DNA of 11,229 nucleotides from positions 21,826 through 33,054 of the forward strand of contig PMJT01000016.1 in assembly GCA_003158495.1 (NCBI GenBank), read 5' to 3'. The stretch comes from Chloroflexota bacterium. Lineage in GTDB: Bacteria > Chloroflexota > Limnocylindria > Limnocylindrales > CSP1-4. The notes below the pieces were generated by a model. The model ran no database searches. It had not been told where the DNA came from and worked only from the letters and a program-made list of their open reading frames with translations. The position numbers and the translations under genes are program-made. Shown here piece by piece: positions 9,231-11,229 of this stretch (the stretch's first letter is position 1; each line of letters starts with the position of its first letter).

Positions 9231-9886
9231 CGAACCTCCCCCTTCGCGATCAGGACGCCGCGCGGCAGCGTCACGTACTCGGGCACGAGGCGAGCCACGT
9301 CGTCCCCGCCCGCCGCGAGGCGAGCTACGCCCAGTCGCAGGAGTGCAGCCGCCAGGCCCTCCTCCGCCCGCAGGCCGAGCGCCAGGGCTTCGGAAGGAGC
9401 CCGATCCGGCAGATCGACTGCCACGAGCGTCGTGCCGGGGTTCAACCCAGGCTCTTCGCCGCCGCGGAGCAGCGTGGCCTTGCCTTCGAAGACGACGACT
9501 CTGTCGGAAGGACCGGCCGGCAGCAACAGGGCGGCCTGCGTCCCCTCGGTCGGCCCAGCCGGACTTGCCGCAACGAGTAGCGCCTCCGACGTAGCCACGC
9601 CCGCAATCGGGATCGCCAGACCGTGAGCCAGCCCCTTGGCGGTTGCCAGCCCGACGCGCAGGCCCGTGAAAGCCCCGGGGCCGGTCCCGACCACGATGCC
9701 GGACAGGTCGGCGAGCGCCACGCCGGTCGCTCCCAGGATCTCGTCAATCCTGGTCAGCAGCTCCTCACCGTGGCGGTAACCCGCGACCCAGCGCCGCTCC
9801 GCCAGCAGCGTTCCATCCGCCTCGCCCAGGGCAACCAGTGCGTTCGTGCCCGAAGTATCAATGGCGAGGATCTTGCCAGTGGTCAT
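9209..9886 (-). CDS. tsaB: tRNA threonylcarbamoyladenosine biosynthesis protein TsaB
   Basis: TsaB (YeaZ) is the non-catalytic partner that dimerises with TsaD and is needed for t6A37 synthesis. The 225 residues match the family in length and landmarks: ILAIDTSG at 6-13, RHGEELLTRIDEIL at 38-51, the near-invariant GTGPGAFTGLRVGLATAKGL (67-86), and a closing LVPEYVTLPR at 200-209. The ATG overlaps the tsaE stop as ATGA and also has GAGGA about nine bases upstream. Inside the gene a 14-base near-repeat (9286-9299 and 9316-9329) encodes VARL twice; this looks like ordinary coding similarity. Confidence 0.95.
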   Translation of the reverse strand: MTTGKILAIDTSGTNALVALGEADGTLLAERRWVAGYRHGEELLTRIDEILGATGVALADLSGIVVGTGPGAFTGLRVGLATAKGLAHGLAIPIAGVATSEALLVAASPAGPTEGTQAALLLPAGPSDRVVVFEGKATLLRGGEEPGLNPGTTLVAVDLPDRAPSEALALGLRAEEGLAAALLRLGVARLAAGGDDVARLVPEYVTLPRGVLIAKGEVRWSHDHR

Positions 9887-10419
9887 CGTCCGCCATCCTC
9901 AGGCATGGCCGCTTCGACGCCGTCTCCGTCGGCCGCCTCGACGCCGGCCGGGACCGCGTCAAGGTACCGGGCGTAGGTGGCGTCGCCGGGCCGGAGCGTG
10001 ATCCGCCGGGGCTCGTCGCCAGAGCCGTCGATCAGGACGTCGAGCCTCTCTTGCGGCATGGCGTCGGCCAGGCGCTCGGCCCACTCGACCAGGGTCACGC
10101 CCTCTACCTGGCGGTCGTCGATGAGGCCACCGGCGAGCGCATCCGCGGCATCGGCCAGCCGGTAGAGATCGACGTGGAAGAGCGGCAGCCGGCCGCGGTA
10201 TTCGGCCATCAATACGAAGCTCGGCGAGACGATAGTGTCCGTGATGCCGAGCGCGGCCCCGAAACCCTTGGCGAACTGAGTCTTGCCCGCGCCCAGGTCC
10301 CCTACCAGGCTGATCATGTCTCCGGGCCGCGCGGCCGCCGCCAGCGCACCGGCCAGGGCGCGCGTCGACGCCGCGTCACGCGTGACGACGACCCGTTGGG
10401 AAAGCTGCCCTGCTATCAC
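9883..10419 (-). CDS. tsaE: tRNA threonylcarbamoyladenosine biosynthesis ATPase TsaE
   Basis: TsaE (YjeE) is a small P-loop ATPase that resets the TsaB-TsaD complex between rounds of t6A synthesis. The 178 residues contain the Walker A GDLGAGKT at 40-47, SPSFVL at 65-70 (usually SPTF), FHVDLYRL at 81-88 and LVEWAERL at 110-117 with the conserved Trp. The last 25 or so residues are Ala/Asp/Gly-rich and not typical of the family. The start is GTG at 10419: an in-frame TAA sits four codons upstream and no other start codon lies between, so the choice is forced unless the start is internal. No Shine-Dalgarno is visible. It is probably the first gene of the operon. Confidence 0.94.
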   Translation of the reverse strand: MIAGQLSQRVVVTRDAASTRALAGALAAAARPGDMISLVGDLGAGKTQFAKGFGAALGITDTIVSPSFVLMAEYRGRLPLFHVDLYRLADAADALAGGLIDDRQVEGVTLVEWAERLADAMPQERLDVLIDGSGDEPRRITLRPGDATYARYLDAVPAGVEAADGDGVEAAMPEDGGR

Positions 10420-10440
10420 TGCGCGAGGTTACCCGAAACG

Positions 10441-10480
10441 CGCTCGGGGCCGCTCCCGATCGTGCCCGTAGCACCGAGCG
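10441..10480. repeat. Inverted repeat in the gap upstream of tsaE
   Basis: CGCTCGG (10441-10447) and CCGAGCG (10474-10480) are exact inverted arms. Inside them GTGC (10462-10465) and GCAC (10471-10474) can form a second, competing hairpin with a CCGTA loop. The element fills half of the 80-base gap between the stop of the right-edge gene and the tsaE start. It could end the upstream transcript or sit in the tsaE leader. No T-run follows, so a canonical terminator is not supported, and GC-rich DNA often allows such pairing. Confidence 0.3.
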
Positions 10481-10499
10481 GCGGCCGTATAGACCAGTT

Positions 10500-11229
10500 T
10501 CAGCCGGCAACGATCCGGGCAATCACCAGGCCTGCGACCGGAACGACCATAAAGGCACCGATCAGCACGCGCCGCTTCATCCGGAGATCCCACTCGCTCT
10601 TCTGCCCGAGCCAGTGGATGAGGGCCATGATCCCGAGCAGCCAGACGAAGCCGGAAACGAACGCCACCAGGGGCGGCCCGAACGAAGCCAGCGGCGTGGC
10701 GAGGGACGGTTTCGAGATGAACGGGATCGTGCAGACCGCGCCGAAGAGTGCGGCACCCTTGTAGCCCCAAAGAGGGCCGTGGAACTGCCGCTCGAAATCG
10801 CTCATCGGCACGGCCGGAACTGGCTCCTCTCCGGGTCCGGGCTCATGGCGCGGGATCTCGATCGGGACCTCGTCGGCTCCGGTCAGCGCCGCTTGCGTCA
10901 GCCATTGGATCGCCGGCGCCAGCTGCAGGAGGGCAGCCCGGTCGCTTTGCGTGATGGCATCGGCGAGCCGGCCCGCGACCACGCTGCCCTCAAACCAGCA
11001 GGCTTCCTCGTTTCGGTCGCGCCGGAGCCTGATGCGTTCTTCTCTTGTCAGCGTGTCATCGCGCAGCCGGGAGAAGGTGCCCGCGGCCTCCCGAAAGGCC
11101 CGGGAGGACCCGCGCCGCCGAGGCAATCCCGCGAACAACGCCTTCGGGTCGGCCCAGTAGCCAAAGCCACGGCGCTGGCGGTCTGTGAGCCGCTGCAGAG
11201 TTGCCACGAGATCCGCGACGGTCTCGATC
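10500..11229 (-). CDS. Unrecognised membrane protein with three C-terminal helices, 5' end cut by the window
   Basis: I do not recognise this protein. The frame is open to the right edge. Counting from a GTG at 11207 it has 235 residues; that GTG has no ribosome binding site and the seven codons before it read as plausible coding (ETVADL before VATLQRL), so the true start probably lies outside. Residues 1-135 are soluble, with an Arg-rich region at about 29-65 and a Pro/Glu-rich linker at 112-135. Three hydrophobic segments follow at about 146-165, 178-200 and 213-234, so the N-terminal part is probably cytoplasmic with the C-terminus in the membrane. The motif FHGPLWGYKGAALFG at 142-156 is the most distinctive stretch. 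It lies 80 bases before tsaE on the same strand and may or may not share its transcript. No enzyme motif is visible. Confidence 0.68.
   Translation of the reverse strand, partial: IETVADLVATLQRLTDRQRRGFGYWADPKALFAGLPRRRGSSRAFREAAGTFSRLRDDTLTREERIRLRRDRNEEACWFEGSVVAGRLADAITQSDRAALLQLAPAIQWLTQAALTGADEVPIEIPRHEPGPGEEPVPAVPMSDFERQFHGPLWGYKGAALFGAVCTIPFISKPSLATPLASFGPPLVAFVSGFVWLLGIMALIHWLGQKSEWDLRMKRRVLIGAFMVVPVAGLVIARIVAG

Noticed and set aside
9286..9329. 14-base near-direct repeat CGAGGCGAGCYACG, spaced 30 bases
   Set aside because: It lies within tsaB and encodes VARL twice in frame. Two copies only, with no array or mobile element signs.

Overview
This is a GC-rich, gene-dense window carrying ordinary bacterial housekeeping genes. 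One gene (xylA) is on the plus strand at the left edge. Ten genes on the minus strand fill the rest and are read from right to left. The base composition, the single compact t6A/RsmA/IspE/GlmU operon and the class II xylose isomerase would suit a member of the Chloroflexota (perhaps a soil or freshwater Limnocylindria-like lineage). That placement is a guess from overall character; no marker in the window fixes the taxonomy. I see no rRNA, tRNA, CRISPR array, insertion sequence, phage gene or defence gene.

Left region (1-1503, plus strand): a 135-base leader with a perfect 16-bp palindrome, then a complete class II D-xylose isomerase with a strong ribosome binding site. It converges on the minus-strand genes with only about 40 bases between the two stop codons.

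Main region (1543-10419, minus strand, in transcription order): tsaE - tsaB - rimI-like - tsaD - rsmA - ispE - ridA - glmU - CNNM/CorC-type transporter - small membrane-anchored protein of unknown function. Five junctions are 4-base ATGA or GTGA overlaps (tsaE/tsaB, rimI/tsaD, tsaD/rsmA, ispE/ridA, glmU/corC) and tsaB/rimI overlaps by up to 22 bases. The remaining gaps are 34-61 bases. This looks like one long transcript. The first four genes group the tRNA t6A37 modification proteins TsaE, TsaB and TsaD with a RimI-like acetyltransferase. TsaC/Sua5, which makes the threonylcarbamoyl-AMP substrate, is not in the window. RsmA dimethylates 16S rRNA, IspE belongs to the MEP isoprenoid pathway, RidA removes reactive enamine/imine intermediates, and GlmU makes UDP-GlcNAc for the cell wall. 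The CorC-type protein is a probable cation exporter.

Right edge (10500-11229, minus strand): an unrecognised protein with three probable C-terminal membrane helices, apparently cut by the window edge, followed by an 80-base gap with an inverted repeat in front of tsaE.

The features most worth a second look are the LacI-type palindrome upstream of xylA, the repeated low-complexity C-terminal tails in the operon, an altered GlmU nucleotide-binding signature, and the two unrecognised membrane proteins. I did not find an exciting undescribed system.
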